Positions 26,944 to 36,504 of a DNA stretch of 64,000 nucleotides are shown one piece after another. The first letter of the stretch is position 1. Each line of letters opens with the position of its first letter. The DNA is from UBA4582 sp047630175 (GTDB lineage: Bacteria; Pseudomonadota; Gammaproteobacteria; Pseudomonadales; Azotimanducaceae): assembly GCA_047630175.1 (NCBI GenBank), contig JBLHVI010000003.1:1-64000 (forward strand), given 5' to 3'. The notes below the pieces were generated by a model that had not been told where the DNA came from, made no database searches, and worked only from the letters and a program-made list of their open reading frames with translations. The position numbers and the translations under genes were made by a program.

Positions 26944-27867
26944 CTAGGGTTTCTGTGTTGGCCCCGTTTGAAGATCCTTTGATAGAAAAAGAGCAGGGTC
27001 AACGCGCGCGTTGTTAAGGCTAACGCTCCAATGCAGGTGTGGACCCGTGACGCGTCCGGTTTGACCGACCTTGCCAATCAGCATGCCCTCGTTAAGTACA
27101 TCACCCACCGCTACGCTGATCTCACTTAAGTGACAATACATAGTGATTAATCCCTGACCGTGGTCTATCAACACGGTATTGCCGTTAAAAAAGTAATCTC
27201 CCTGCGCCACAACAATACCTGCCGCTGGGGTCTTTATTGGTGTGCCCGTACCTGCCGCGATGTCCATACCGCTGTGGGGATTGCGGGGTTGATCGTTGAG
27301 AATACGGCGTGAACCGAATGAACTGGACGCCTTGCCCGTGGTGGGCATCGTGAAATTGACCTGCACGTCAGTGTTTTGAAAATGCGCAAAAGCGACATCC
27401 ATGTCCTTGCGCTCTTGTTGAATACGCGCCATGTCTTGGGCATACGGATTGACCTTGCGGTCATTCGGTATCGTCAGGCGTTGCACGGGATAGTCTTTGG
27501 CGGCGACGTTGAAACTTATTCGGGCTGCTGAGGTTTCGGGTGACTCGGATAGGGCGGGATTCTCAGCGTCATGACTCGATGGGTCAACCGCTGTGATGTC
27601 GAGTTCCAGATGATACTTGCCCGGCTTTGTCTTTAAGGACAGACCTATCAGCGCATAGTGGATGTCATTTTCGACGACCAGCAGAATCGGTTTGTCATTA
27701 AAGCGCGCCGTTTTGGTCTCACTGGGGACCTCTAGCACAGCAACGCCGCCAGGGATGGCTGCATGGCGGGGAAGGCTGTGAGCCGGCAGAGTCACGCAAG
27801 CCAGCAAGAGCGCGAGGATTATGTAAGGTAATCCGCGCTGGTTGGCTTGGATACGGGCAGACGTCAT
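26944..27867 (-). CDS. Secreted LytM/M23-family metallopeptidase
   Basis: A 307-residue periplasmic protein with a signal peptide (ends near PAHSLP, residue 33), a beta-rich N-terminal domain of about 130 residues, and a C-terminal M23 domain. The zinc residues are intact (HSGMDIAAG and GPHLHWSVS), so it should be an active peptidoglycan endopeptidase rather than a LytM-type activator. It overlaps the end of xseA by 4 bases, the usual pairing in several gammaproteobacteria. Confidence 0.9.
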   Translation of the reverse strand: MTSARIQANQRGLPYIILALLLACVTLPAHSLPRHAAIPGGVAVLEVPSETKTARFNDKPILLVVENDIHYALIGLSLKTKPGKYHLELDITAVDPSSHDAENPALSESPETSAARISFNVAAKDYPVQRLTIPNDRKVNPYAQDMARIQQERKDMDVAFAHFQNTDVQVNFTMPTTGKASSSFGSRRILNDQPRNPHSGMDIAAGTGTPIKTPAAGIVVAQGDYFFNGNTVLIDHGQGLITMYCHLSEISVAVGDVLNEGMLIGKVGQTGRVTGPHLHWSVSLNNARVDPALFLSKDLQTGPTQKP

Positions 27868-29315
27868 GGGAGTTTTTCCTCGCTGTTGTCGTGTTCGGTA
27901 ACATGCGTCACTGTCGCTTGGAACTGGCCATGATGTAAACGCGCGATTACTTGCTCGCCAGGCTTCAGTGAGCCAGCATCTTGGACAATATCGAGTGACT
28001 TTTCTGTAGACTGGCCGCTGCCACGAGTGACAATGGCATAACCCCGTTGGAGGGTCGCCAGAGGGCTCACTGTATGAAGCTTGTCGGCATTGTGCGCTAA
28101 TTGCCGGTTACGCTGACCAAGCTGTTGGTGCATCTCCCGAGACAAACGCTGTGCCAAATCAACAACGTGTTGTTGTTGATTGTTGATGCGCTGGCCTGGC
28201 GCTTCAATACCTGCCGCGGCAAGCGTAAGGCGAGCCCTCGTGCGCTCTGTCTGGCGCGCAATAGCGCGCGCCAGTCGAGCCTGCAACTCAGGTATGCGAA
28301 ATCGGCCAAGGTAATGCCGCAAACCACTGCGTAGACGTAATTCGAGATCATCCAGTCGTTGATGGAAGTCTTGCAGGCGTTGTCCTGGATGCCGCATGCG
28401 GTTGCCAAGGTGTAGCAGATGACGGCGCTGGTCACTCACCTCGCTGGCCATTAGCTGTTGTAGCAAGCGCTGATAACGGCTGAAGGTCTGTTGCCACTCG
28501 GCGCCATCGGGGCTAATTAGCTCGGCAGCCGCTGAAGGTGTTGGTGCACGCAGGTCGGCGACAAAGTCGGCGATAGAGACGTCGGTTTCGTGCCCAACGG
28601 CGCAGACCACAGGTAATTGACTGGCAAAGATGGCTCTTGCGACCGGCTCCGTATTGAAGGCCCAAAGATCCTCCAGCGAGCCACCGCCGCGCGTCAGCAG
28701 GATCAGGTCGAACGGGTCTTCAACATACTGGTTCGCCTGTGATAGCGCCCTGACGATCTGTGCCGGGGCTTCATCACCTTGTACGGCGACGGGCAAGACA
28801 CTGACATTGATGGCGGGAAAGCGCCGCTTGAGCACCTGTAGCACATCGCGAATCGCCGCGCCTGTCGGTGAAGTGATGATGGCGATATGCCGCGGCATAG
28901 CGGGAATGACTTTTTTTGTGTATTCAGCAAACAAACCCTCAGCTTCAAGCTGTGATTTAAGCTTATCGAAGGCGCGCCTGAGCGCGCCATCACCCGCTTC
29001 CTCGAGAAACTCGGCGATCATCTGATATTCGCCGCGACCCTCGTACAGACTGATTTTGCCGCGGACAATAACCTGCTGGCCATTCGCTGGCGCAAAACGA
29101 ATGCTCTGATTTCGATTACGAAACATGGCACAGCGCAACTGAGCGCTGCTGTCTTTTAACGTGAAATACCAGTGGCCTGAAGAAGGGCGAGCGAAATTGG
29201 AGATCTCACCCTCGACAAAGACCATAGCGAATTGGCCTTCGAGAAGCTGTCTGGCAGCGCGATTGAGATCGCCAACGGACAGAATTTCGCGGTTTGATTG
29301 TGGTATAGATGGCAT
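27864..29315 (-). CDS. xseA: Exodeoxyribonuclease VII large subunit
   Basis: Degrades single-stranded DNA to acid-soluble oligonucleotides together with XseB. The 483-residue protein has the N-terminal OB fold (FVEGEISNFARPSSGHWYFTLKD) and the catalytic core (TSPTGAAIRDVL, ILLTRGGGSLEDLWAFN, GHETDVSIADF), then coiled coil. The xseB gene is not beside it. It is divergent from guaA. Confidence 0.96.
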   Translation of the reverse strand: MPSIPQSNREILSVGDLNRAARQLLEGQFAMVFVEGEISNFARPSSGHWYFTLKDSSAQLRCAMFRNRNQSIRFAPANGQQVIVRGKISLYEGRGEYQMIAEFLEEAGDGALRRAFDKLKSQLEAEGLFAEYTKKVIPAMPRHIAIITSPTGAAIRDVLQVLKRRFPAINVSVLPVAVQGDEAPAQIVRALSQANQYVEDPFDLILLTRGGGSLEDLWAFNTEPVARAIFASQLPVVCAVGHETDVSIADFVADLRAPTPSAAAELISPDGAEWQQTFSRYQRLLQQLMASEVSDQRRHLLHLGNRMRHPGQRLQDFHQRLDDLELRLRSGLRHYLGRFRIPELQARLARAIARQTERTRARLTLAAAGIEAPGQRINNQQQHVVDLAQRLSREMHQQLGQRNRQLAHNADKLHTVSPLATLQRGYAIVTRGSGQSTEKSLDIVQDAGSLKPGEQVIARLHHGQFQATVTHVTEHDNSEEKLP

Positions 29316-29359
29316 CCATGCATGATGCCTGTTTCGCTCGCATCTGCAAGACCTATCTG

Positions 29360-29365
29360 TATAAT
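29360..29365 (+). promoter_or_regulatory. -10 element of guaA
   Basis: A perfect TATAAT in the xseA-guaA gap, 25 bases before the guaA start codon I chose. A transcript from it would exclude the longer open frame that begins at 29298. No clear -35 hexamer is visible. Confidence 0.5.
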
Positions 29366-29384
29366 ACGCCCCCTTTGGAGTGGC

Positions 29385-31034
29385 ATGAATCCAATGACTA
29401 CGACCGAAGCGCGGCTTAATCCAGCATCTTCCGACTCATCCTCTGAGTCTGCCAATAACATTCACGCCGAGAAAATCCTGATCTTGGATTTCGGTTCGCA
29501 ATACACGCAGCTAATCGCGCGTCGTGTGCGCGAGATAGGCGTGTATTGTGAAATTCGAGCCTTTGATCTTGATGAAACGATCGCTCGAGATTTCAACCCG
29601 AGCGGCGTTATTCTCTCTGGTGGTCCTGAATCCGTGACCCAAGATGATACGCTCCGGGCGCCAGATTATGTCTTCAATCTAGGTGTTCCGGTACTCGGCA
29701 TCTGCTATGGCATGCAAACCATGGCGCTGCAACTTGGCGGCAAGGTAGAGGGTTCGGCCAAGCAAGAATTCGGTTATGCGCGGGTAGAGATCAAAGCCGA
29801 CAGTCCGCTGCTGACAGATATCTATGACGAGCTCGACGCGCACCGACGTTACCTTGATGTTTGGATGAGTCACGGGGACAAAGTGGCGCAATTACCGCCG
29901 GGTTTCGTGTCGTTAGCAAGCACCTCAACCACCGAATTCGCGGCCATGGCTGATGATACTAGGCGTTTTTATGGGCTCCAATTCCACCCTGAGGTGAACC
30001 ACACCCTGCAAGGCATGGCCATGATGTCGCGATTTATTAAGACGGTCTGCGGTTGTCAGGGGTTATGGACACCCGCAAATATTGTCGACGACATCATCAA
30101 TGGCGTGCGTGCCAAGGTGGGTAATCGTAAGGTGATTCTGGGACTCTCAGGAGGGGTCGACTCATCCGTAGTGGCGGCGTTGCTGTCACGTGCCATCGGC
30201 GATCAGCTGACGTGTGTGTTTGTCGATAATGGTCTGTTGCGTCTCGATGAGGGCGATCAAGTGATGGCCATGCTCGGCAAGGGGTCGGACAATATTTTCA
30301 AATTGAATATTGTTAGGGTCGATGCTGCAGCGTTATTTCTGGGTAAGTTAGAGGGCGTCGCCGACCCCGAGAAAAAGCGCAAAATAATCGGCAATACCTT
30401 TATCGAGATATTCGATGAGCAGGCCCAGTTAATCAAAGATGTCGACTTTCTGGCGCAGGGCACGATATATCCAGATGTTATCGAGTCAGCGGGTAACAAG
30501 GATGGTAAAGCCCATGTCATCAAGTCGCATCATAATGTGGGCGGTTTACCTGACTATATGAAGCTGGCGCTAATTGAGCCCCTGCGTGAGCTCTTTAAAG
30601 ACGAGGTGCGCAAGATTGGTGTCGAGCTGGGGCTAACGCCAGAGATGGTCAATCGTCATCCGTTTCCTGGTCCGGGGCTTGGTGTGCGTATTCTCGGACC
30701 GGTATCTAAAACGTTTGCTGACTTGCTGCGACAAGCTGATCATATTTTTATCGAAGAACTGCGCGCTGCCGATTTATATGCCCGTACTAGCCAGGCTTTT
30801 GCCGTTTTCCTACCGGTCAAATCTGTCGGCGTCGTAGGCGATGCCCGCCGTTATGAATATGTGATCGCCTTGCGCGCGGTTGAGACAATCGACTTTATGA
30901 CAGCGCGCTGGGCACACCTGCCGTATGACTTTCTCGAGAAAGTCTCTGGCCGTATTATCAACGAGATCAGCGGAGTTTCGCGGGTCACCTACGATATATC
31001 CAGCAAGCCGCCAGCGACGATTGAGTGGGAGTGA
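29385..31034 (+). CDS. guaA: GMP synthase (glutamine-hydrolysing)
   Basis: Converts XMP to GMP. The protein has a class I glutamine amidotransferase domain (nucleophile in GICYGMQT, then FHPEVNHT) and an ATP-pyrophosphatase domain with GLSGGVDSSV, then RHPFPGPGLGVRIL in the dimerisation domain. I start it at ATG 29385 (549 residues): GGAG lies just upstream and a -10 element sits at 29360. ATG 29394 is an alternative. The N-terminal 25 residues are a Ser-rich extension relative to E. coli. The usual neighbour guaB is absent. Confidence 0.96.
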   Translation: MNPMTTTEARLNPASSDSSSESANNIHAEKILILDFGSQYTQLIARRVREIGVYCEIRAFDLDETIARDFNPSGVILSGGPESVTQDDTLRAPDYVFNLGVPVLGICYGMQTMALQLGGKVEGSAKQEFGYARVEIKADSPLLTDIYDELDAHRRYLDVWMSHGDKVAQLPPGFVSLASTSTTEFAAMADDTRRFYGLQFHPEVNHTLQGMAMMSRFIKTVCGCQGLWTPANIVDDIINGVRAKVGNRKVILGLSGGVDSSVVAALLSRAIGDQLTCVFVDNGLLRLDEGDQVMAMLGKGSDNIFKLNIVRVDAAALFLGKLEGVADPEKKRKIIGNTFIEIFDEQAQLIKDVDFLAQGTIYPDVIESAGNKDGKAHVIKSHHNVGGLPDYMKLALIEPLRELFKDEVRKIGVELGLTPEMVNRHPFPGPGLGVRILGPVSKTFADLLRQADHIFIEELRAADLYARTSQAFAVFLPVKSVGVVGDARRYEYVIALRAVETIDFMTARWAHLPYDFLEKVSGRIINEISGVSRVTYDISSKPPATIEWE

Positions 31035-31176
31035 TTGCTGCGGGCTGGCGATGCGTTGGCACGTTGGCTTGATGCGGTCGTTTTAGAAGTCCAAAACAAA
31101 TTGAGTGCTGTCTTTACCCATTGATGCGGTTTCATTACAGTCGTTGTGGGTTTCAACAAGGGCATAAGGTAACGAG

Positions 31177-32193
31177 ATGAAAAGCAATCGACTGGGTAAG
31201 AGCGCCATCGTGGTGTCTGAAATTTGTATGGGCACCATGACCTTTGGCGCGGCTGCAGACGAGAAAGCTGCTTTTGAAATCCTTGATCGCTCTTTCGACG
31301 CGGGCATCGACTTTTTTGATACAGCTGAGAATTACCCGGTACCCCCAGACCCCAAGTGGGCCGGCATGACAGAAGAAATCGTGGGTCGTTGGCTAAAAAC
31401 CAAGTCGCGCGATTCTGTATTCATCGCCACCAAGGTTTCTGGCCCAAGCCATGGCTGGATTACAGCTGCTGTTAGAGACGGCAAAACAGCGCTCGACAAG
31501 CATAATATTATTCGCGCAGTCGAAGTCAGCCTGCAAAAACTCCAAACAGATTACATCGACCTGTATCAAACTCACTGGCCGGATCATGGCGTGGGCTATC
31601 TCGAAATGCTCTCGGCGCTAGATGATCTCGTGCAGGCTGGTAAGGTGCGCGTCACCGGCTGTAGTAACGAAACTAGCTGGGGTTTAACGAAGTCTATCGG
31701 TGTCTCAGAGATGCATGGTATCGCTCGGTATGAAACAATCCAAAATAATTTCTCTTTGAATAATCGCCGTTTTGAAGATGAGTTGGCGCAAGTTTGCCGA
31801 CAAGAGCAGGTATCGCTGATTCCCTATTCACCCATCGCTGGCGGCGTGCTCTCTGGCAAGTATCTACATGAAGCCAGACCTGAAGGTGCGCGTTTTACTA
31901 AATATCTAGACGCTGGTGGGCGCCAGCAAGCGATGGCGAAGCGTTTTATCAATCCTAAGTCTATCGCGTCGACGACAGCGTTTATGGAAATAGCGGCCGA
32001 GATTGGTATCTCGGTAACAACGCTGGCGGTTGCCTGGAGCAAACAGCATGACTTTGTGGCATCGACCATTGTAGGCGCGACTCATTCGGATCAATTGGAT
32101 GACATCTTCGCAGCGGCCGATCTCGATTTGAGCGATGAGGTCATGAAAAAGATTGATGTTGTGACAAAGACACACATGTATCCAATGGGGTAA
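31177..32193 (+). CDS. Tas-like aldo/keto reductase
   Basis: A 338-residue NADPH-dependent oxidoreductase. The catalytic residues are present: Asp and Tyr in FDTAENYP, Lys in IATKVSG, His in YQTHWPD. The long insertion PVPPDPKWAGMTEE after the Tyr resembles the Tas subgroup. The substrate is unknown. The next gene starts 3 bases after its stop, so the two are probably co-transcribed. Confidence 0.88.
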   Translation: MKSNRLGKSAIVVSEICMGTMTFGAAADEKAAFEILDRSFDAGIDFFDTAENYPVPPDPKWAGMTEEIVGRWLKTKSRDSVFIATKVSGPSHGWITAAVRDGKTALDKHNIIRAVEVSLQKLQTDYIDLYQTHWPDHGVGYLEMLSALDDLVQAGKVRVTGCSNETSWGLTKSIGVSEMHGIARYETIQNNFSLNNRRFEDELAQVCRQEQVSLIPYSPIAGGVLSGKYLHEARPEGARFTKYLDAGGRQQAMAKRFINPKSIASTTAFMEIAAEIGISVTTLAVAWSKQHDFVASTIVGATHSDQLDDIFAAADLDLSDEVMKKIDVVTKTHMYPMG

Positions 32194-32196
32194 GGA

Positions 32197-33123
32197 ATGC
32201 CAAATCAACACGCCAAGCTACACGTAAAACTGAACGCGAGCACGTCGGCTTCTGAACTGATCGTCGGCATGGATCTTAGCCATCAGGTCGTGATCGTGAC
32301 AGGCGCCAACACCGGCATTGGTTTTGAGACGGCGCGGGCATTAGCCGCAGCGGGAGCACGCGTAATTTTGGCATGTCGGTCTGCTGAAAAGGCGCAAGCG
32401 GCGGTGGACAAGATCCTGCAACTGCATCCGAAGAGTCAGGCAGAGTGTCTGCCGTTGGATCTTGCGCGTGTCGACAGCATCACCGCTTTTGGTACGCAGC
32501 TCAATGCCGAAAAAATTGACACCCTGATCTGTAATGCGGGTCTGGTCACGCCCACCTACGAGCAAACGCAAGAGGGTATCGAGAAGACTGTGGGGGTGTG
32601 TCATTACGGTCATTTTCTGCTAACCCGATTGCTGCTGCCGCGGTTGTTGAAGGCTGTCTCGCCGAGAGTCATTATGGTGTCGAGTGAATCTCATCGTTCG
32701 CCTAAAACACTAGATTTCGACTGCTTTCCGCTCACCCACAATAACTTTAGTATGTTTAAAGCCTATGGGCAGGCGAAGCTGGCAAATACGCTGATGGCGA
32801 ATGAATTACAGCGACGTTATGGCGACCAGGGTTTGACCGCATGTTCGTTGCATCCGGGTGCGTTGGTGACGACAGATATAGGTCGCGGCTCGTTGCTGAT
32901 GCGAGGTTTGATGGTGCTGATTAGTCCCTTTACCAAGAATGTTGATCAAGGTGCCTCCACTACCGTGTATTGCGCGACTGAGGAAGACACAGGTCTGATT
33001 GCTGGGCAGTACTATTCTCACTGTCAGACAGCGAAAATGTCAGATGAGGCCGCTAATCAGCAGGTAGCTGAGAAACTGTGGGCAATCAGCGATGCCTGGG
33101 CAGATTCTGTATTGTCGGAATAA
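32197..33123 (+). CDS. Short-chain dehydrogenase (retinol-dehydrogenase-like)
   Basis: A 308-residue SDR with the cofactor motif TGANTGIG, the NAG segment (LICNAGLV) and the active site Ser ... YGQAK. Overall it resembles the retinol dehydrogenase/WW-oxidoreductase-like branch, but the substrate cannot be told. Start at 32197 leaves a non-conserved 25-residue N-terminus with a poorly spaced ribosome-binding site; ATG 32269 (MDLSHQVVIVTG) is a reasonable alternative. Confidence 0.85.
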   Translation: MPNQHAKLHVKLNASTSASELIVGMDLSHQVVIVTGANTGIGFETARALAAAGARVILACRSAEKAQAAVDKILQLHPKSQAECLPLDLARVDSITAFGTQLNAEKIDTLICNAGLVTPTYEQTQEGIEKTVGVCHYGHFLLTRLLLPRLLKAVSPRVIMVSSESHRSPKTLDFDCFPLTHNNFSMFKAYGQAKLANTLMANELQRRYGDQGLTACSLHPGALVTTDIGRGSLLMRGLMVLISPFTKNVDQGASTTVYCATEEDTGLIAGQYYSHCQTAKMSDEAANQQVAEKLWAISDAWADSVLSE

Positions 33124-33313
33124 TATTGCGTCAATAGGCGAAGCCGTTGCTAATAGCGCTAAACGCCAATTGTGGTGTTAGCCGGGGAATTTGTTGACCT
33201 AGTCAAGCGGCAAACCCCCCAGGACTCGCTGGATGTGAACCTACGCTCGTCGCCTAAGGCAATCTAAATTTTTGTCAGCAACGTACGTTAGTTGTTAATG
33301 TGACGGACTGACG

Positions 33314-33919
33314 ATGAAGCCCTACCTACTGGTGGTAACAGCTATTAACCTTGCTATGTATAGTTGTGGCGCTGCCACAATGCCACTATCCACCGCTGAA
33401 GAGACAACAAGTATGTCAGTCGGTACAACACTTGAATTCGCGAATTCTATGCATTTTGAGCAGGTGCGACTGATTCATGACACCGTTATGGGGGGGCGTT
33501 CAGAAGGCTTTACAGAAGCGGTATCCGGGCCGACAGGTTTGCGATTTTTTGGCAATTTGTCACTCGCTAATAATGGCGGGTTCGCATCAGTTGAATTTGA
33601 GTTAGCGCAAGCGCTGCCTGTGTCGCCAATGAGCAGTATTGAGCTTAACGCGCTTGCTGACGGTCGAATGTATCAGCTAAGACTTAAAACGTCGCAGATC
33701 CCGAGAGGTGTTGCTTATGTCGCCAAATTTGAAAGCAGCAGCGACCAAAAGTATTACGACTTTAAGCTAGCATCTTTTGTTGGCCAGTACCGTGGTCGGC
33801 GACTGGCCGACCTACCCCCGTTGAATTTCTCTGACATAAGCCATATCAGCCTGATGTTGGCCGACAAGGACAGCGGCGCCTTTAGTATCGTCTTGTATTC
33901 GATTTCCTTGATGCCGTGA
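33314..33919 (+). CDS. Exported CIA30-family (NDUFAF1-like) protein
   Basis: A 201-residue protein with a signal-peptide-like N-terminus (cleavage near CGAAT, residue 20) and a jelly-roll domain of the CIA30 type: the DTVMGGRSEG motif, then GNLSLANNGGFASV and a C-terminal ISHISLMLADKDSGAF segment. In mitochondria the family helps assemble complex I; bacterial members are uncharacterised and the motif mainly suggests carbohydrate-binding-like folding. The start has no strong ribosome-binding site. Confidence 0.8.
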   Translation: MKPYLLVVTAINLAMYSCGAATMPLSTAEETTSMSVGTTLEFANSMHFEQVRLIHDTVMGGRSEGFTEAVSGPTGLRFFGNLSLANNGGFASVEFELAQALPVSPMSSIELNALADGRMYQLRLKTSQIPRGVAYVAKFESSSDQKYYDFKLASFVGQYRGRRLADLPPLNFSDISHISLMLADKDSGAFSIVLYSISLMP

Positions 33920-34039
33920 TCACTGATGCGGCGCCTGCGTAGTCCGGCTCTGCAGACCCTTACATCCCTCATATTCATGATGTCACAGTTGCCAGTTCGC
34001 TGTCGTTCAGGTGCTGCGGCGAATTCTTTGCAGGCGCTG

Positions 34040-34067
34040 TTGACATAGTGCGAATTCGGACTAATAT
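34040..34067 (+). promoter_or_regulatory. Sigma-70 promoter of the Acg-like gene
   Basis: A consensus TTGACA (34040-34045), 16-base spacer, TAATAT (34062-34067), 39 bases before the start codon at 34106. One of the best promoters in the window. Confidence 0.75.
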
Positions 34068-34072
34068 AGTCC
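34058..34072. promoter_or_regulatory. Operator-like palindrome over the -10 element
   Basis: GGACTA-ATA-TAGTCC is a perfect inverted repeat centred on the -10 hexamer. A repressor bound here would block RNA polymerase. The MarR-family gene two genes downstream in the same transcript is the obvious candidate, which is inference. Confidence 0.6.
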
Positions 34073-34105
34073 TACATCGAACTATATGGGCTTGGAGAGG
34101 TTGTT

Positions 34106-35212
34106 ATGGCGTTATCTCGTAGGAATATATTGGTCATTATGGGTGGTGGTACCATCGTCGCCGCCACTGCTGGTGTCGGCATTTTCACGTCAACTCGCAC
34201 ACCTGAAAAAGCGATCGCGCCATGGCAGCAAGCCGGCGGTTATGACGAGCCTCGGCGGTTTGCTTTGTCTTATGCTATTTTGGTGCCAAACCCCCACAAT
34301 CGCCAGCCTTGGCAGGTCGACCTGGGTACGCCAGATACGGTGATTCTATATCGTGACAAAACGCGCGATTTACCGCATACCGATCCTTATTCTCGGCAAC
34401 TGACTATCGGTCTTGGTTGCTTCTTAGAGCAAATGCGTATCGCAGCCACTGTGCGTGGTTATGCTGTCGACATGGTGCCTTTCCCTGAAGGCGAAGATGG
34501 TCCTGTCGCGATTGCGACATTTAGGCAGGATAGCGCTATTGAGCCGGACCCACTTTTTAAGAACATACTAGACCGACATAGCTGCAAAGAACCGTTTGCT
34601 GACACGCCAGTAGCGCCGGATACCGCTGCGCCTCTCGCAGCGTTGGCTGAAGTGATTTTAGAACCAAGCCGGGTCGCCGCCATTCGCGAACTCACGTGGG
34701 CGGCGCATAGAATCGAAACATACACACCGCGCACGATGAAAGAGAGTGTTGACCTTATGCGCATGGGTAAGGCCGAGATAAATGCGATGCCAGACGGTAT
34801 CGATATGGGTGGTGCCTTTTTAGAAGCAGGCATGGCAGTCGGTATGCTGACCCGAGAAAATCTGCTTGACCCAAGCAGCAGCGTTTTTCAGCAAGGCATT
34901 GATATGTACGATGAGATGCTAAACAACACGCCAGCCTACGCGGTGGTGACAACGCCAAACAATAGCCGCGAAAGCCAGCTCGAGGCCGGTAGGCGCTGGG
35001 TACGCCTCAACCTGACAACAACAATGCAGGGTCTAAGTCTGCATCCGGTAAGCCAAGCGCTGCAAGAATACCCGGAAATGGCGGCGCTTTATGCCGAGGT
35101 TCATAAAATGCTTGCGCCTGCGGGTCATACTGTTCAAATGCTCGGGCGGTTGGGTTACGGTCCAGCAATCAGTGCGTCGCCACGTTGGCCGCTGGAAGCC
35201 AAGGTCATATAA
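34106..35212 (+). CDS. Tat-exported Acg-family FMN-binding oxidoreductase
   Basis: A 368-residue protein with a twin-arginine signal (LSRRNILVIMGGG, cleavage near residue 30) and a nitroreductase-like Acg fold: APWQQAGGYDEPRRFALSYAILVPNPHNRQPW near the start is the typical FMN-binding segment of this family. Tat export suggests that it carries its flavin across the membrane folded. Physiological substrate unknown. A good ribosome-binding site (GGAGAGG) precedes ATG 34106. It is followed by a MarR gene and has a palindrome over its promoter. Confidence 0.82.
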   Translation: MALSRRNILVIMGGGTIVAATAGVGIFTSTRTPEKAIAPWQQAGGYDEPRRFALSYAILVPNPHNRQPWQVDLGTPDTVILYRDKTRDLPHTDPYSRQLTIGLGCFLEQMRIAATVRGYAVDMVPFPEGEDGPVAIATFRQDSAIEPDPLFKNILDRHSCKEPFADTPVAPDTAAPLAALAEVILEPSRVAAIRELTWAAHRIETYTPRTMKESVDLMRMGKAEINAMPDGIDMGGAFLEAGMAVGMLTRENLLDPSSSVFQQGIDMYDEMLNNTPAYAVVTTPNNSRESQLEAGRRWVRLNLTTTMQGLSLHPVSQALQEYPEMAALYAEVHKMLAPAGHTVQMLGRLGYGPAISASPRWPLEAKVI

Positions 35213-35235
35213 CGTTAGGGGTTGAGAAGTAGGGA

Positions 35236-35694
35236 ATGGATGATGACACACGGAGCTTTTATTTCACGTTGTTCAATGAAATCGGCATTATCGAACAGCT
35301 TGCACGCTCGCTCATGGAGTCTCGGCTTCCTGGTGACTTAACTGTTCCTCATTTCTCGGTGCTGAATCACTGTACGCGCGTTAGAGATGGCCAAACGCCG
35401 TTGGCCCTTGCTCGCGCTTTCCAAGTGCCCAAAACGACGATGACCCACACGTTAGCAGGGCTTGAAAAGCGCGACCTGGTTGAGATACGACCAAATCCGA
35501 AGGACAAACGTAGCAAGTGCGTGTGGATTACTGAAAAAGGCAAAGACTTTAGAATCAAAGCAATAGCCTCACTTGATCCTGACCTGTCGGTTTTCGCTGA
35601 GCAATTTTCAAAGCGCGAGATAGCGACCCTCATCCCCCGTCTTGCAGAGATCCGAGTGATGATGGACGCTCACCGTGAGGGCCGCGAATCCTAG
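35236..35694 (+). CDS. MarR-family transcriptional regulator
   Basis: A 152-residue winged-helix protein with dimerisation helices at both ends and the recognition region FQVPKTTMTHTLAGLEKRDLVE followed by the wing RPNPKDKRSKCVWITEKG. It lies 23 bases after the Acg-like gene and probably autoregulates that transcript through the palindrome at 34058-34072. Confidence 0.88.
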   Translation: MDDDTRSFYFTLFNEIGIIEQLARSLMESRLPGDLTVPHFSVLNHCTRVRDGQTPLALARAFQVPKTTMTHTLAGLEKRDLVEIRPNPKDKRSKCVWITEKGKDFRIKAIASLDPDLSVFAEQFSKREIATLIPRLAEIRVMMDAHREGRES

Positions 35695-35739
35695 AGCGCC
35701 TGTTTCTCGTATAACACGCACTGATGAATGTAACACGAG

Positions 35740-36504
35740 ATGAAAAGCATGACTGCGTCAACCGTGCGCCCAGAGGAAATCAAAAAATTCAACCAGCTGG
35801 CTGAAACTTGGTGGGATACCACAGGGCCTATGTGGCCGCTCCATCGCTTGAATGCACTGCGTGTGCCGTTCATTTTGGCACAGGTTCAGCAGCATCTACA
35901 TCTAGCGGCTGAAGACACGCTACAAAACGTGTCTGTGCTGGATGTGGGTTGTGGTGGAGGAATACTTGCTGAATCGATGGCGCGACTTGGTGCATCGGTG
36001 TACGGGATTGACATGGCTGAGCGCAATATCTATACAGCTCGGCAGCATAGCCAGGGCACAGATCTTGACCTGAGTTACGCTGTGATGGAAATACAACAAC
36101 TCCCGGCTGAGCAACAATTCGATGTTGTGCTTAACATGGAAGTGGTTGAGCATGTAGACGATCTCGTGGGTTTTATGGCGAGTTGCGGCCGCGCGACGAA
36201 ACCTGGCGGTATGATGATAGTCGCAACGATCAACCGCACACTCTACTCATTGGTCACAGCAAAAATTGCAGCGGAGTATGTATTGCGCTGGCTGCCTCGT
36301 GGCACGCACGATTGGCGGCGATTTGTAACGCCAGTGGAAGCCATGAAATTCCTCAAAGACATGGGGTTCGGCCTTGGTGAGCTTACGGGTGTCGGCGTTA
36401 ACCCGCTGAAACGTAATATGCACCTGACTTCTTTTCTTGGTGGAAATTACATGCTGGTCGCGATGAAACCTGCGGAAGTGACCCACGTTCGAGGCAACGC
36501 GTAG
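35740..36504 (+). CDS. ubiG: Ubiquinone biosynthesis O-methyltransferase UbiG
   Basis: Catalyses both O-methylations in ubiquinone synthesis. The 254-residue class I methyltransferase begins with the family segment FNQLAETWWDTTGPMWPLH and has the SAM-binding motif VLDVGCGGGILAES, then NMEVVEHVDD. The next gene, coq7, acts in the same pathway and overlaps its stop codon by one base. Confidence 0.95.
   Translation: MKSMTASTVRPEEIKKFNQLAETWWDTTGPMWPLHRLNALRVPFILAQVQQHLHLAAEDTLQNVSVLDVGCGGGILAESMARLGASVYGIDMAERNIYTARQHSQGTDLDLSYAVMEIQQLPAEQQFDVVLNMEVVEHVDDLVGFMASCGRATKPGGMMIVATINRTLYSLVTAKIAAEYVLRWLPRGTHDWRRFVTPVEAMKFLKDMGFGLGELTGVGVNPLKRNMHLTSFLGGNYMLVAMKPAEVTHVRGNA

Noticed and set aside
29298..29384. 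Upstream extension of guaA
   Set aside because: It overlaps the xseA start and lies upstream of the TATAAT at 29360, so it would not be on the guaA transcript. The residues do not match GMP synthase.
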